From: Leptospira chreensis
Lineage (GTDB): Bacteria > Spirochaetota > Leptospiria > Leptospirales > Leptospiraceae
DNA length: 64,000 nucleotides
Direction: 5' to 3'
NCBI RefSeq assembly: GCF_016919165.1
Contig: NZ_JAFFPS010000023.1
Coordinates: 1 to 64,000, forward strand
The notes under the pieces are model-generated. The model did no database searches. It was given only the letters and a program-made list of their open reading frames with translations, and was not told where the DNA came from. This document shows, piece by piece, positions 41,814 to 51,485 of this stretch; position 1 is the first letter of the stretch, and each line of letters opens with the position of its first letter. The translations under genes and the position numbers were made by a program.

Positions 41814-42590
41814 TTAGAAGGAGGAAAAGATCTCTTTCAGTTTGGGAATCCCTTCTAAAAATAAAGCAGGACCTGGTTGTAATATAATACTTGGATCCAT
41901 CTCAAAGATTTTGTTTTTTTGTAAGGCCGTTGTCTCTTGCCATTCGGGTTTGCTTCGTACCCAGTCCCAGTCCATGGCTTTCCCACACCAAGAACCTACG
42001 TAGATATCTGGATTGGCATCTCTCACATCATCTGCTGTGATGATTCGGTCTTTGGCCAGTTTTCTGTCTTTTAGGTGTGAAAAACAATCCTCCCCACCGG
42101 CAAGTTCAATCGCTTCGCTCACCCATTGGATTCCTGTGATGATGGGTTCATCCCATTCTTGGAAAAAGATTTTGGGTTTGTAGGTTTTCTCTTCTGCTTC
42201 CCGTTTCCACTCCGAAATGCTCTTTTGCCATCCTTCAATCAGTGTTTTTGCTTTTTCGGCCTGACCTACCAGGTTTCCGAGCATTTGCATATTGGATAAA
42301 ATCTCTGTTATGGATCTTTGGTTGAAGATAAGAACATTTAACCCGCGTTCAATGAGGTCTTTTGCAAGTTGGGATTGGATGTCGGAAAAACCAATCACAA
42401 GGTCTGGTTCGAGGGCTGTGATTTTTTTAAGATTTCCACTGATAAAAGCCGAAACTTTTGTTTTTTCGTCCTTAGCTTTTGGTGGTCGTTCCGTATAAAC
42501 AGAAATTCCTACAATACGTTTCTCTTCACCTAACAGATATAGCATCTCTGTAGGTTCTTCGGTCAAACAGATGATTCGTTCTGGTCCCAT
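41814..42590 (-). CDS. BtuF-like cobalamin/metal-binding protein without signal peptide
   Basis: The protein has 258 residues. The sequence follows the BtuF/TroA-type binding protein: RIICLTEEPTEMLYLLGEE, VGISVYTERPPK, ALEPDLVIGFSDIQS, IFFQEWDEPIITGIQWVSEAIELAGGED and NPDIYVGSWCG. It begins directly at the domain with no signal peptide or lipobox, so it seems cytosolic, unlike true BtuF. It is 3 bp downstream of the KtrA-like gene. A role in intracellular cobalamin or corrinoid handling is inferred. Confidence 0.75.
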   Translation of the reverse strand: MGPERIICLTEEPTEMLYLLGEEKRIVGISVYTERPPKAKDEKTKVSAFISGNLKKITALEPDLVIGFSDIQSQLAKDLIERGLNVLIFNQRSITEILSNMQMLGNLVGQAEKAKTLIEGWQKSISEWKREAEEKTYKPKIFFQEWDEPIITGIQWVSEAIELAGGEDCFSHLKDRKLAKDRIITADDVRDANPDIYVGSWCGKAMDWDWVRSKPEWQETTALQKNKIFEMDPSIILQPGPALFLEGIPKLKEIFSSF

Positions 42591-42593
42591 GAT

Positions 42594-43289
42594 TTATGTT
42601 TCCAAAAACTTACTGAGGTCAGTTTGTGAGCCAAATAAAACAACCACATCATCTTCGTGTAACACAGTGTTTCCATGAGGGATTCCTAAAATCCGTTCTC
42701 CTTTGGAATCGGAGGCTCTTTTGGCTTCTTTGTTTGTAATGGGACGTTTGACAGTGATTACATTGATATTGTATTTATGGCGTAAGTCAGCTTCCGCAAT
42801 GGTTTTGCTGATATAACGTTTGGGGACGGTGACTTCCACGACGCTGTATTCATCGGATAATAAAAAACTAGAACGCATTCCCGAAAAGGATAAGGTCTCG
42901 GCCATACTCCTTGCGGCCCTTTCTTCTGGATTAAAAAGATCTTTGATTCCGAGTAATTCCAAAACCTTCATTTGTAAGGGGGTTTGGTAACGAGCGTAGA
43001 TATTTTTGACTCCACATTTTTTCAAACTATCCGCACAGATGATGGAGGTTTCAAAATCATCGGCTAGGGCAATCACAGCATAGTCCACGTCGGCTATCCC
43101 TTGCGAGCGGAGTGCATGTTCATCGGTAGCATCGAGAGCCACGGCTATGGTCACAGAATCTTTGATAGAGTCGATGATCGCAGGATCTTTATCAATGGCG
43201 ATGACTTCATGTCCGTCATCAAATAGATATTGAACAAACAACTTTCCAAAACTTCCAATGCCGATGACTGCTATTTTTTTTCTTTGCAT
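42594..43289 (-). CDS. KtrA/TrkA-type potassium uptake regulatory subunit
   Basis: This 231-residue protein has the N-terminal RCK Rossmann motif IAVIGIGSFGKLFVQYLFDDG with DKDP and DATDE near 30-55 and 60-70. IALADDFETSIICADSLKKCG follows, then the C-terminal RCK_C domain near 145-230 (VVEVTVPKRYISKTIAEADLR; VLHEDDVVVLFGSQTDLSKF). It binds nucleotide on the cytosolic side and gates the TrkH/KtrB-like channel encoded 5 bp upstream. Confidence 0.88.
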   Translation of the reverse strand: MQRKKIAVIGIGSFGKLFVQYLFDDGHEVIAIDKDPAIIDSIKDSVTIAVALDATDEHALRSQGIADVDYAVIALADDFETSIICADSLKKCGVKNIYARYQTPLQMKVLELLGIKDLFNPEERAARSMAETLSFSGMRSSFLLSDEYSVVEVTVPKRYISKTIAEADLRHKYNINVITVKRPITNKEAKRASDSKGERILGIPHGNTVLHEDDVVVLFGSQTDLSKFLET

Positions 43290-43294
43290 ACCGA

Positions 43295-45112
43295 TTAACC
43301 TACAACCACATATTCTTTCGGATATTCATACGAGATATGATCTACTTTTTTAGAAAGAGCAACAAGTAGAGTCAAAATTCCAACCCTACCTACAAACATT
43401 ATAATACAGATAATGATTTTACCGTAATCACTTAAATGAGGAGTGAGGCTACGAGTCAAACCAACGGTTCCAAAAGCGGATACCACTTCATAACACAAAT
43501 CGATAAAGTTTGCATTTTCAGTGAGCAACAAACAAAAGATGGCCAAAAAAATCACAAACAAAGACAAAACGATGGTGGCACTGGCTCTTGCAATCGAAGA
43601 ATTAGCAATCGTTCGGTGGTCTATCTCCATCCTTTCTTTCCCTCGGATTTGGTTGGTGATATTTAATAACGATATGGCAAAGGTAGTGGTTTTGATTCCT
43701 CCACCGGTAGAAACAGGAGAGGCTCCCACCCACATCAGGAAAAAAGAAATAAAGGTGATGGGTAAACCCATTTGGCTTAACTCTAAGGTATTGAATCCAG
43801 CAGTTCTTGTGGTTACGGAATAAAATAAAGAATGAAAAATTTGTTCTGAAGTTGTGAGGCCTTTTAAAGTATAATCTCCTTCTAAAAAATAATAGGAACC
43901 CCAGCCGAATAACAAAAGAAAACCGGTAGTCCAGAATACTAATTTAGAAGTCACAGACCAGCGGAATTTATAATCGAAAGGATTGGAAAGCCTAGTTCGG
44001 ATTTGAAATAAAACAGGAAACCCGAGTCCCCCAATCACAATCAGAAACATAATCACAGATAAAAATCCTTCGGAATGTTTGAAGGCTTCTGTTGTGAGTC
44101 CACTTGGCATCAAACTAAAACCAGCATTACAAAAAGCAGAAATGGAATGGAAAATAGAATAATAAATTTTATCGGAGAGTGCAATTGGAAAATTTTCAGG
44201 AAAACTATAAAATAATAACAAAGCCCCGATGGATTCAATGACAAGTGTTTGGATCGTGATTTGTTTTAAAACTTCTTTGGCACGGCCCATGGTTTCTTCC
44301 GAAAGAAGATCTTTGACCATCATTGTATCGCTCACCGAACCTTTCCCCGTAAGGAAGATAGAAAAAAAACTCGTTAAAGTCATAAGACCGAGTCCACCCA
44401 CTTGGATGAGAAGTAAAACCACGAGTTGGCCTGTGAGAGTGAATTGACTCGATAAATCCACAGTAGAAAGTCCTGTCACACAAGTGGCGCTAATGGTGGT
44501 GAATACGAGATCGATTGATTTGACAGCACTCGTTGTTGACTTTGGAAAATGTAAAAAACAAACGCCGAGTAAAATGATAAAAGCGAAAGACAATACAAAG
44601 AGAATGGAAGGGTTTAATTTTTTAGAATCTTGTTTTCTGGAAAGGCGAAAGAAATGGGCGAGATTGGAAAAAAGAAACAGAACTTGGTTGGCTGATAAAA
44701 AGATGAGTGTGGTGTCTTCCGCCGAGATATGGTATGATTTTAAAATCGCAACGATATCCTGTTCATAAATGAATTCCAGGCCTAACATCAATAAGATGAT
44801 GAGCTCTATTTTGTGGAGAGAAACATATTCTTTCCATCTTTTGTTTGTGAATAACAAATGGATGGATTCGTATAAAATAAAAAATGTGACAAGGGAACGA
44901 ATGGAAAGAGCTACGTAAGGTTTCCATGTTTCTGGATAGTAGAATCCAAAATCTAAAATCAAAATGGCAACTGATAAAAACCCAAACAAAATATAGAATA
45001 GCCTTCCTATCAAACGAAGGTATTCCATATAGAAATTTCGAATTTCAAATCTTTGAGTTTGTAGATAAAGAAAAATGTGGTGGAGAAAAACGAAGAATCG
45101 TTTGAACTTCAA
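43295..45112 (-). CDS. TrkH/KtrB-type potassium transporter with N-terminal membrane extension
   Basis: The protein has 605 residues from the TTG at 45112, which overlaps the upstream stop; ATG 45028 is an alternative. The first ~145 residues are an additional four-helix part. The canonical body starts about LNPSILFVLSFAFIILLG. Selectivity repeats include ISATCVTGLSTVDLSS, SISAFCNAGFSLMP, VTTRTAGFNTLELS and VSAFGTVGLTRSLTP, each with the filter glycine. It would import K+ with the KtrA-like subunit. Confidence 0.87.
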   Translation of the reverse strand: MKFKRFFVFLHHIFLYLQTQRFEIRNFYMEYLRLIGRLFYILFGFLSVAILILDFGFYYPETWKPYVALSIRSLVTFFILYESIHLLFTNKRWKEYVSLHKIELIILLMLGLEFIYEQDIVAILKSYHISAEDTTLIFLSANQVLFLFSNLAHFFRLSRKQDSKKLNPSILFVLSFAFIILLGVCFLHFPKSTTSAVKSIDLVFTTISATCVTGLSTVDLSSQFTLTGQLVVLLLIQVGGLGLMTLTSFFSIFLTGKGSVSDTMMVKDLLSEETMGRAKEVLKQITIQTLVIESIGALLLFYSFPENFPIALSDKIYYSIFHSISAFCNAGFSLMPSGLTTEAFKHSEGFLSVIMFLIVIGGLGFPVLFQIRTRLSNPFDYKFRWSVTSKLVFWTTGFLLLFGWGSYYFLEGDYTLKGLTTSEQIFHSLFYSVTTRTAGFNTLELSQMGLPITFISFFLMWVGASPVSTGGGIKTTTFAISLLNITNQIRGKERMEIDHRTIANSSIARASATIVLSLFVIFLAIFCLLLTENANFIDLCYEVVSAFGTVGLTRSLTPHLSDYGKIIICIIMFVGRVGILTLLVALSKKVDHISYEYPKEYVVVG

Positions 45113-45801
45113 GGGTAAACTTCAGCGACCTGTTTTTTCTTTTCGCGGTGTTCTTCTAATCTTTGTCTATCCAAATAGACATTGGTTCCAGAAAGACCAG
45201 TGGTTCCTGTGATCATAATCCCACTAGCGAGTGCTGATTTCTGTAGAGCCGGAGCAAGAAGAGCAACTCCGCCAGCGGAAGCAATCAAAGCAAATGGCAA
45301 AGTCAAAAAGAAAATAATATAAGCCCTTCGAAATTTAGTTTCTTCGTAAACGGCTTCTTCGTCAAATTCTTCTTTTTGTTTTTTCTTTAACTCTTGTTTG
45401 ATTCTACTTTTTTGTAATTGGTTTTGAAGTGCTTGTTCGTTAATTTCTCCTGTCAGAGGATTGATGGGAGAGTTTTGTAAATTGGTCAAACTATAAGGAT
45501 TGGATGCGTTCTGACTGGAGTTGGAGGAAGTCCTAGAGTTGAGTAAGGCACCTGCCCCTGGAATGGAATCAATCCCGCTATATTGTGTTTTTGCACTTTT
45601 CGGTGTGGCGAGAGCTGGTGTTTCGAACTTAGGAGGAAGTGTCACATCCTGCAAAACATTGGATTCTGGATCCGACTTAGGAAGGTTCTTTAAGTCGTAA
45701 TTATTTGTGTCATAAAATCCCTCTTTGGTTTGGCCAAGCAGTGGCCCCATCACCAAAGAGATCATAATCATCGGCACAAATATCCGGGAAAAAATCCGCA
45801 T
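45109..45801 (-). CDS. Exported membrane protein, function unknown
   Basis: The protein has 230 residues. After signal peptide FVPMIMISLVMGPLLG it has a long Ser/Asn/Pro-rich region (SRTSSNSSQNASNPYSLTNL) and a charged coiled segment (QKSRIKQELKKKQKEEFDEE). Two C-terminal membrane segments follow (AYIIFFLTLPFALIASAGGV; ALASGIMITGTTGLSG). No family is recognised. It is the upstream gene of the potassium-transport set and overlaps it, so co-expression is likely. Confidence 0.6.
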   Translation of the reverse strand: MRIFSRIFVPMIMISLVMGPLLGQTKEGFYDTNNYDLKNLPKSDPESNVLQDVTLPPKFETPALATPKSAKTQYSGIDSIPGAGALLNSRTSSNSSQNASNPYSLTNLQNSPINPLTGEINEQALQNQLQKSRIKQELKKKQKEEFDEEAVYEETKFRRAYIIFFLTLPFALIASAGGVALLAPALQKSALASGIMITGTTGLSGTNVYLDRQRLEEHREKKKQVAEVYP

Positions 45802-45831
45802 ACATTCCAGTTTACCTAATCCATGTCAGGG

Positions 45832-47142
45832 TCAATCCAATTCACGACCGGAAAGTTTGGTGGAACGATAGGAAAATGACTTTTCTCGGATGGACTCTAA
45901 ATCTTTTTCGGAAACTCCTGCTGTGTGCGCATGCCCATACTCTTCTGTCATGGTCGTTCCAAAAAGCCCTGGGTCATCAGAGCCGATGGTGATCTTTAAA
46001 TCATTCTGCAGGAATCTTGTGATGGGATGGTCAATATGAGATTCTAACATTCCAATGTATAAATTGGAAGAGGGACAACATTCAATGACAGCTTCTGTTT
46101 TTGCCAGAGTAGACATAACATAGTTTTGAAAGGTATGTAAGTATTGGGACTGTGTTTCATCAAAAGGAAGTTTGAGAAGTTCGGAATCTGGTTTGGTCTT
46201 TAGTTCTTTTCGTTTCAGTTCGAGTTCTTCTTTCGAATAGAACGCACCAAAGCTGGTGATTTCGTCGTAAGATTCCAATTCACATTCGACTTGGTCTTTG
46301 GCTTCGGATACAAGTTCTGTCCTTTCATCACCTAAAAAATAATCGGAGTCAATGCCAAGAGCCAAAGCATGACCGAGCCGGTGTGCACCATTCCTTGCCG
46401 ATTCTAAAACCCAACGCACAGCGGAGAAGGGAGTTTTGTCTCGAAAACTTTCTCCTACATGATAGAGAATGGAAAGAGCAGTGTCGGAACCCGCTTTGTT
46501 GTCTTTGATCACAGATTGGAAAAAACTTTTTTTATCTTTAGGTGGATGTCCTTCTTCGATATGACAGAAATCAATTCCCACAAGGCCATTGCGAATCGCA
46601 GATTCTTTCTCCATCCAATTTTTCATCCAATCGTAATGTTTTTCGAAATTTAAATCTCTATGGAGAGACATCACGAGTTTTCCTTGGATGGATTTCCCTT
46701 CTTTTTTGGCAGATTCTTCTCCTTTCGAGAGTCCTTCCAAACATGCCATCAGTTTTGTATAAAAACTTTCTTTTGGTTCTTCTTTTCCAAACATCAAACG
46801 ATATTCGGCATAACTAATATCTTCTAAACTATTCGAAAGTACAACATCGTGAGTGACTTCAGTGATTTCTCTTTCATCAAACTTCACTAAGGCGATGATG
46901 AGATTGAACTTTGCTTGGAAATGTAAAAAGGGAGCCTTTTCTCTAAAATGATAGAGTTTGGAAAAATCTTTTTGATCTGCATAATCTTCGAAAAACGTCG
47001 AAGGTCGGATTTTTATACCATATGCTTTTTCGTAGGAATCCAAATATAGATGCCAACGAGGTTCGGGGTTATTTTTTCCAATTCGGAACAAAGTTTCAGG
47101 GGGTAAACATCCATAAAGGTGGTTGTGTAGATCGCAATACAT
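45832..47142 (-). CDS. Adenosine-deaminase family amidohydrolase
   Basis: This 436-residue protein has the zinc-binding HxH in DLHNHLYGCLPP near 4-15. VGIDFCHIEEGHPP, YHVGESFRDKTPF (zinc His and Glu), GAHRLGHALALGID, CCPSSNLYIGMLESH and ITIGSDDPGLFGTTM follow the ADA active-site order. It is longer than typical ADA (~340) and may act on a different purine compound. It is divergent from a MATE gene with an 18-bp gap. Confidence 0.8.
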   Translation of the reverse strand: MYCDLHNHLYGCLPPETLFRIGKNNPEPRWHLYLDSYEKAYGIKIRPSTFFEDYADQKDFSKLYHFREKAPFLHFQAKFNLIIALVKFDEREITEVTHDVVLSNSLEDISYAEYRLMFGKEEPKESFYTKLMACLEGLSKGEESAKKEGKSIQGKLVMSLHRDLNFEKHYDWMKNWMEKESAIRNGLVGIDFCHIEEGHPPKDKKSFFQSVIKDNKAGSDTALSILYHVGESFRDKTPFSAVRWVLESARNGAHRLGHALALGIDSDYFLGDERTELVSEAKDQVECELESYDEITSFGAFYSKEELELKRKELKTKPDSELLKLPFDETQSQYLHTFQNYVMSTLAKTEAVIECCPSSNLYIGMLESHIDHPITRFLQNDLKITIGSDDPGLFGTTMTEEYGHAHTAGVSEKDLESIREKSFSYRSTKLSGRELD

Positions 47143-47159
47143 ATAAGAATGACAAAACT

Positions 47160-48515
47160 ATGCTTCACAAAATTAGACGCATCTTGAAGCCAACTCGATT
47201 GAATCAGAAAATTCTTGGATTAGCAATCCCTGTTTTTTTTGGAATGATCAGTTATACTGCCATCATGGTTGCAGACACTGCTATGGTGGGAAAATTGGGA
47301 GAGGTTCCTCTCGCCGCAGTTGGATTTGGAGGAATGGTTTATTTCTCTATTTTCGCCTTCCTTATGGGTGGATCCATGGCGGTTCAAATCATCGTTGCAC
47401 GTCGATTTGGCGAAAAAAATGAGAGAGGGGTCGGAATCACCCTAATCAATTCTGTCTATTTGTCCTTAGTTTTAGGATCTTTATTGTCCTATTTTGGATT
47501 TATTTATGCCCCACAGTTTATGGGTTGGATCGGTGATGATCCACAAGTGATCGAAGTGGCTGGTGTGTATCTATCGTATCGATTTTTAGGAACTGTTTTA
47601 TTCTTCGTGGGATTCGCCTTACGTGGATTTTTCGATGGAATTGGAATTGTACAAGTGGGTATGATCTCTTCCATTTTAGCGGCAGTCTCAAATATCTTTT
47701 TAAATTGGTTACTGATTTTTGGAAACTGGGGATTCCCAGCTTGGGGAGTCAAAGGGGCTGCGGTTGCTTCTAGTTTGTCTTCTATCCCAGCACTTCTCAT
47801 TGTATTATTTTATTTTTTCCGCAAAGATGTAATCAAATTCTTTCAATACGAAATTTTTGCACCGAGTTTTGCCATCATCAAAGAACTTTGTATGGTTGGT
47901 TTTGCACCAGCTCTCGAAGGAACACTGGTTAACTTTGCATTTTCTGGATTTTATAAAATTGCAGGAATGATCAGCACCACCACTCTCGCATCAGCCAGTG
48001 TGGTCCTAACATGCCTTAGTTTGTCTTTTATGCCTGGTTTTTCTTTTGGAATTGCAGCCACTACCATTCTTGGCCAATCCATGGGACAAGGTAAATTGCG
48101 TTTGGCTTATGAAGGAACTATGCGTTCTGCAACCTTCTCGGCCATCGTTATGGGAAGTATGGGACTTTTCTTTATCATCTCTGGGCCTTGGCTCATTGGA
48201 TTATTTACAGATGTTCCTGCGGTGATCAAGGAAGCCTACCCGGCACTTTGTATTGTAGCTCTCATTCAAGTAGGGGATGCCTACCATATGGTGATTGGAT
48301 CTGCCCTTCGTAGCGCGGGGATGATGTATTATGTGATGTTTATTTATCTCATTGTATCCTTCATTGTCATGTTGCCATTGGCTTATCTACTCGGGATAGT
48401 CCTAGCTTGGGGAACGATTGGAATCTGGTCGGCATTTTTTATTTGGATTTTACTCATGGCAGTGCTTTTTGTCAGAAAATTTCGTAAGAAGGAGTGGGTA
48501 AGTATACGAATTTAA
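47160..48515 (+). CDS. MATE family multidrug exporter
   Basis: From ATG 47160 the protein has 451 residues; a longer frame to 47022 overlaps the divergent gene and is rejected. There are twelve hydrophobic segments in two homologous halves. LGLAIPVFFGMISYTAIMVADTAMVGKLGEVPLAAVGFGG begins the first half, and FAPALEGTLVNFAFSGFYKIAGMISTTTLAS starts the second. It would expel cationic compounds using Na+ or H+. Confidence 0.88.
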   Translation: MLHKIRRILKPTRLNQKILGLAIPVFFGMISYTAIMVADTAMVGKLGEVPLAAVGFGGMVYFSIFAFLMGGSMAVQIIVARRFGEKNERGVGITLINSVYLSLVLGSLLSYFGFIYAPQFMGWIGDDPQVIEVAGVYLSYRFLGTVLFFVGFALRGFFDGIGIVQVGMISSILAAVSNIFLNWLLIFGNWGFPAWGVKGAAVASSLSSIPALLIVLFYFFRKDVIKFFQYEIFAPSFAIIKELCMVGFAPALEGTLVNFAFSGFYKIAGMISTTTLASASVVLTCLSLSFMPGFSFGIAATTILGQSMGQGKLRLAYEGTMRSATFSAIVMGSMGLFFIISGPWLIGLFTDVPAVIKEAYPALCIVALIQVGDAYHMVIGSALRSAGMMYYVMFIYLIVSFIVMLPLAYLLGIVLAWGTIGIWSAFFIWILLMAVLFVRKFRKKEWVSIRI

Positions 48516-48530
48516 TAGAGTGAGGGGAAA

Positions 48531-50288
48531 ATGAAAAGAACTGAATTAGAACGACAGGCCATACAGAAATTTTTAAAGTCTGTGGAGTTGTTCAAAAAAC
48601 TTCCCCCCTCGGTTTTGTTACGACTCGCTAATAACGTCCAAGAAAAATTAATCCGAAGTCACGAAGCTCTCTACTACAAAGGAGAGTCTTCGGAGTCCAT
48701 CTACATTATTCGTTACGGTGAAATCCTTCTCGAAAATGTCGGTGGTCAAAGTCATGTTTATGTGGGTACCGGCCAAGTGTTAGCTGAGAACTCACTCATC
48801 TCCAGCTCCAACCATTCTACTTCCGCCATTGCTGTGATCGATTCCTTAGTTTATGTTTTGAGCGGAAAATTATTTTTACAGTTAGCCTCCCAAGAAAAGA
48901 TCTTTGCCCAAAATATCATTCAGATGATGGGATCTCGAATGAGAGAAAACTTAGACAGATCCAGTCACAGTCATAAAGATAGTTCGATCGGCTTACGTAG
49001 GTTATGTGTTCATGTTCCCTTAGAACCAGAATACCACTTTGGTGAAAAAGTAAATTCCTTCTTAGATGAATATGGTGAAGTCACTAAAAAACTATCCACT
49101 GCCATTCCGATATCTACTTTCAAGGGAATGGACCCCACTCAAATTTCAGAATACCTCACTAACGTCAGAAATAAAACTCCATTACTCCATATTTACTTTG
49201 ATGAATCCACATCGAGAATGGATTTACATTACCTTGTAGTTCAATCCGACTTCTTAGTTTTCTGGGAAGATGAACCAGAAAAGTTTTACAAAGAAAAAGA
49301 AGAAATCATTCATTTTTGGAAAAGCCGGATCAGAAACTTTGAAGGCCGTGCCATCCGTATGATGGAAAGCGGAGTTCGTAAAAGTTATCTTCCACAAGAC
49401 CAAGCTCTCAAAAACTTTTATCAGAAAGATACTTTGGCAAGGTATTTGGTCTCCAAAACTAGAGGGTTGGCATTAGGTGGTGGTGGAGCCAGAGCACTTG
49501 CCCATGTGGGACTTCTTAAAGTTTTACATAGAGAAGGAATTCATTTTGATTTTGTTTCTGGTGCTTCTATGGGTGCTGTGATTGCAGCTTTATATGCCAG
49601 AAAAAACACTCCTGAAGAAATTGAAGAAATGGTAAAAAATTTCTTTGGTGGATTAGAAAGTGCATTCGATCCCACTTTGCCAGTTGTTGCTTTCTTTAAA
49701 GGAAAAAGAATGAAACGGATGTTAAAGAAAGGATTTGGTGACCAACGCATCGAAGAACTTCCCCTTCCTTTTGCTACATCAGCCGTTGATTTACAAACAG
49801 GAAAAGAACATATCTTTGACCAAGGTCCGATTACGGAAGCATTGACAAGTGCCATGAGTTTGCCTGGTGCTTTTCCTCCTTACCAACTCGGCGAAAAATT
49901 GTTAGTTGATGGCGGAATGATCAATAATGTCCCAGAAAATCTAATTCGAACCAAAGGTGCCGATGTAGTCATGGGAATCAATGTATCTCCTATGCAAGAA
50001 ATTGTACCGGTGAAACTTTTTGAAGACCGTAATACGACTGAAAAAGGATTCTTTCGTTATATTTGGGACACTCTCAAATACCCACCCATCTTACAAATTA
50101 TGACAAGAACGATTACTTTGGAAGGAAGAGAGATCACAAGACTCAAACGCCCCAAACTAGATCTTTTTGTTCACTTTCATTTGGAAGAATTTCAGTTATT
50201 TGATTTTGCTCGTTACCAAGAAATCATTGATAAAGGCGAACAGGAAGCTGAAGCCAACTTAGCAGAGATCAAACAGTTATTTTCTTAA
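48531..50288 (+). CDS. Patatin-like phospholipase with N-terminal cyclic-nucleotide-binding domain
   Basis: The protein has 585 residues. A cNMP-binding domain spans about 15-135 (LYYKGESSESIYIIRYGEIL; LAENSLISSSNHSTSAIAV). The patatin fold begins GLALGGGGARALAHVG near 312-327, with GASMG (Ser346) as nucleophile elbow and VDGGMINNVPENL (Asp near 461) as the other catalytic residue. Its architecture resembles the neuropathy-target-esterase group of lysophospholipases. It starts 15 bp after the MATE gene and may be co-transcribed. Confidence 0.88.
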   Translation: MKRTELERQAIQKFLKSVELFKKLPPSVLLRLANNVQEKLIRSHEALYYKGESSESIYIIRYGEILLENVGGQSHVYVGTGQVLAENSLISSSNHSTSAIAVIDSLVYVLSGKLFLQLASQEKIFAQNIIQMMGSRMRENLDRSSHSHKDSSIGLRRLCVHVPLEPEYHFGEKVNSFLDEYGEVTKKLSTAIPISTFKGMDPTQISEYLTNVRNKTPLLHIYFDESTSRMDLHYLVVQSDFLVFWEDEPEKFYKEKEEIIHFWKSRIRNFEGRAIRMMESGVRKSYLPQDQALKNFYQKDTLARYLVSKTRGLALGGGGARALAHVGLLKVLHREGIHFDFVSGASMGAVIAALYARKNTPEEIEEMVKNFFGGLESAFDPTLPVVAFFKGKRMKRMLKKGFGDQRIEELPLPFATSAVDLQTGKEHIFDQGPITEALTSAMSLPGAFPPYQLGEKLLVDGGMINNVPENLIRTKGADVVMGINVSPMQEIVPVKLFEDRNTTEKGFFRYIWDTLKYPPILQIMTRTITLEGREITRLKRPKLDLFVHFHLEEFQLFDFARYQEIIDKGEQEAEANLAEIKQLFS

Positions 50289-50400
50289 GTAAAATCATAG
50301 ATCCATACCATCGGCTTCGGAATGGTATGATTGTCATAAAACGAATTTGTTTGAATTTGTATTTTTCGAAATAGATTCAGCGGAAGACAAAGTTCCTAGT

Positions 50401-50443
50401 ATTTCCATCTAACAGAGTTTATATGCTACTGTAAGATGGAAAT
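50401..50443. terminator. Long near-perfect hairpin between convergent genes
   Basis: Arms ATTTCCATCTAACAG and CTGTAAGATGGAAAT (50401-50415, 50429-50443) pair at 14 of 15 positions around a 13-base loop. It lies between the patatin and SPFH genes. T-runs are weak on both sides, so it may act as a bidirectional stop or an RNA-stability element. A second stem CATACCAT/ATGGTATG lies at about 50302-50327. Confidence 0.5.
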
Positions 50444-50468
50444 CTAAACTTTAAGTTCTTATTAAGTT

Positions 50469-51470
50469 TTACAGCGAAGAAAGAATCTCTTTCTTTTTGG
50501 CTTCAAATTCCTCGGCGTTGATGAGGCCTTGGTCGAGTAACCCTTTCAATTTTGCAATCCGAGCTGCTGGATCATTGGCTGCTGGTGCCGCCCCACCTTG
50601 CTGCTGACCTCCGCCTTGGTTCATCATATTGCCCATCATTTGGCCCATATTCATCCCCATTCCCATGCCCATACCGGCACCCATAGCACCGCCACCTTGG
50701 CCTTCGTTTTCTGCGGCCGCTTGTCCGATATCGAACATTTTCTTTTGTTGGTATTTGTCTCCCAGCATATCGATTTCAAATTTATCGGTAATGATTTTTT
50801 GAATGCGTTGGTAGTTCGGATCGTTTTGATCAAAGTTCACCGAAGATACGTTAAACTCAGTTAAATCAATTCCATACTTTTCAAATTCGGGAGCGAGTTT
50901 GACTCTTCCGGCTGTGGAACTTTCATCTCGATACTTATTAATTTCCACAACAGAAGTATTGTTGTTTAAGATGACTTCTGAAATAAAATCGCCAATCCCA
51001 CGGACAATGTTTGGTTTTAAAAATTCATCAATGGATTCGTTTGTGGTGCGATTTCCCCCTTTGACAACATTGATTAAAAATGCTTTGGAATCTTTAATTC
51101 TAAATTTGTAATCCCCAAAGGCACGGATGTTGAGGACAATTTTGTATTTGGGATCTTCTAAAGGAATGGGAGTGTTGGTTCCCCATTTCATCGCAAAGAT
51201 GGCTTTGTTTACATAATAAACTTCTGCAGTGAAGGGAGTTTTTCCACCAAACGGAAGATTGACGAGAGCCTCGAGGATAGGAATATTCCCTGTCTTTAAG
51301 GTATGAGTTCCTGGTCCAAAAGTGTCCAAAGCCTTTCCTTCTTTAAAAAAGATGGCTTCTTGGCTTTCGTCGACTACCAGCTGTCCTGCGGTACTGATTT
51401 CATCAGAGGGATACTTCCAAACGATTTCATTCGGGCTTCCTTCAAATTTTATTCTATCTATTAGTGCCAT
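50469..51470 (-). CDS. SPFH-domain protein with C-terminal SHOCT motif
   Basis: The protein has 333 residues. The N-terminal body (FEGSPNEIVWKYPSDEIST; GQLVVDESQEAIFFKEGKAL; FGPGTHTLKTGNIPILEAL) is the SPFH (band-7/virion-core-like, YdjI) domain. A glycine/methionine-rich linker (GGGAMGAGMGMGMGMNMG) precedes a SHOCT end, IAKLKGLLDQGLINAEEFEA. Such proteins form oligomeric membrane-associated scaffolds. It is the last of three collinear genes. Confidence 0.8.
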   Translation of the reverse strand: MALIDRIKFEGSPNEIVWKYPSDEISTAGQLVVDESQEAIFFKEGKALDTFGPGTHTLKTGNIPILEALVNLPFGGKTPFTAEVYYVNKAIFAMKWGTNTPIPLEDPKYKIVLNIRAFGDYKFRIKDSKAFLINVVKGGNRTTNESIDEFLKPNIVRGIGDFISEVILNNNTSVVEINKYRDESSTAGRVKLAPEFEKYGIDLTEFNVSSVNFDQNDPNYQRIQKIITDKFEIDMLGDKYQQKKMFDIGQAAAENEGQGGGAMGAGMGMGMGMNMGQMMGNMMNQGGGQQQGGAAPAANDPAARIAKLKGLLDQGLINAEEFEAKKKEILSSL

Positions 51471-51485
51471 GTTTATTTCCTTATC

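Noticed and set aside
42590..42594. Cobalamin riboswitch before the BtuF-like gene
   Set aside because: The gene follows the ktrA-like gene by only 3 bp, leaving no room for one.
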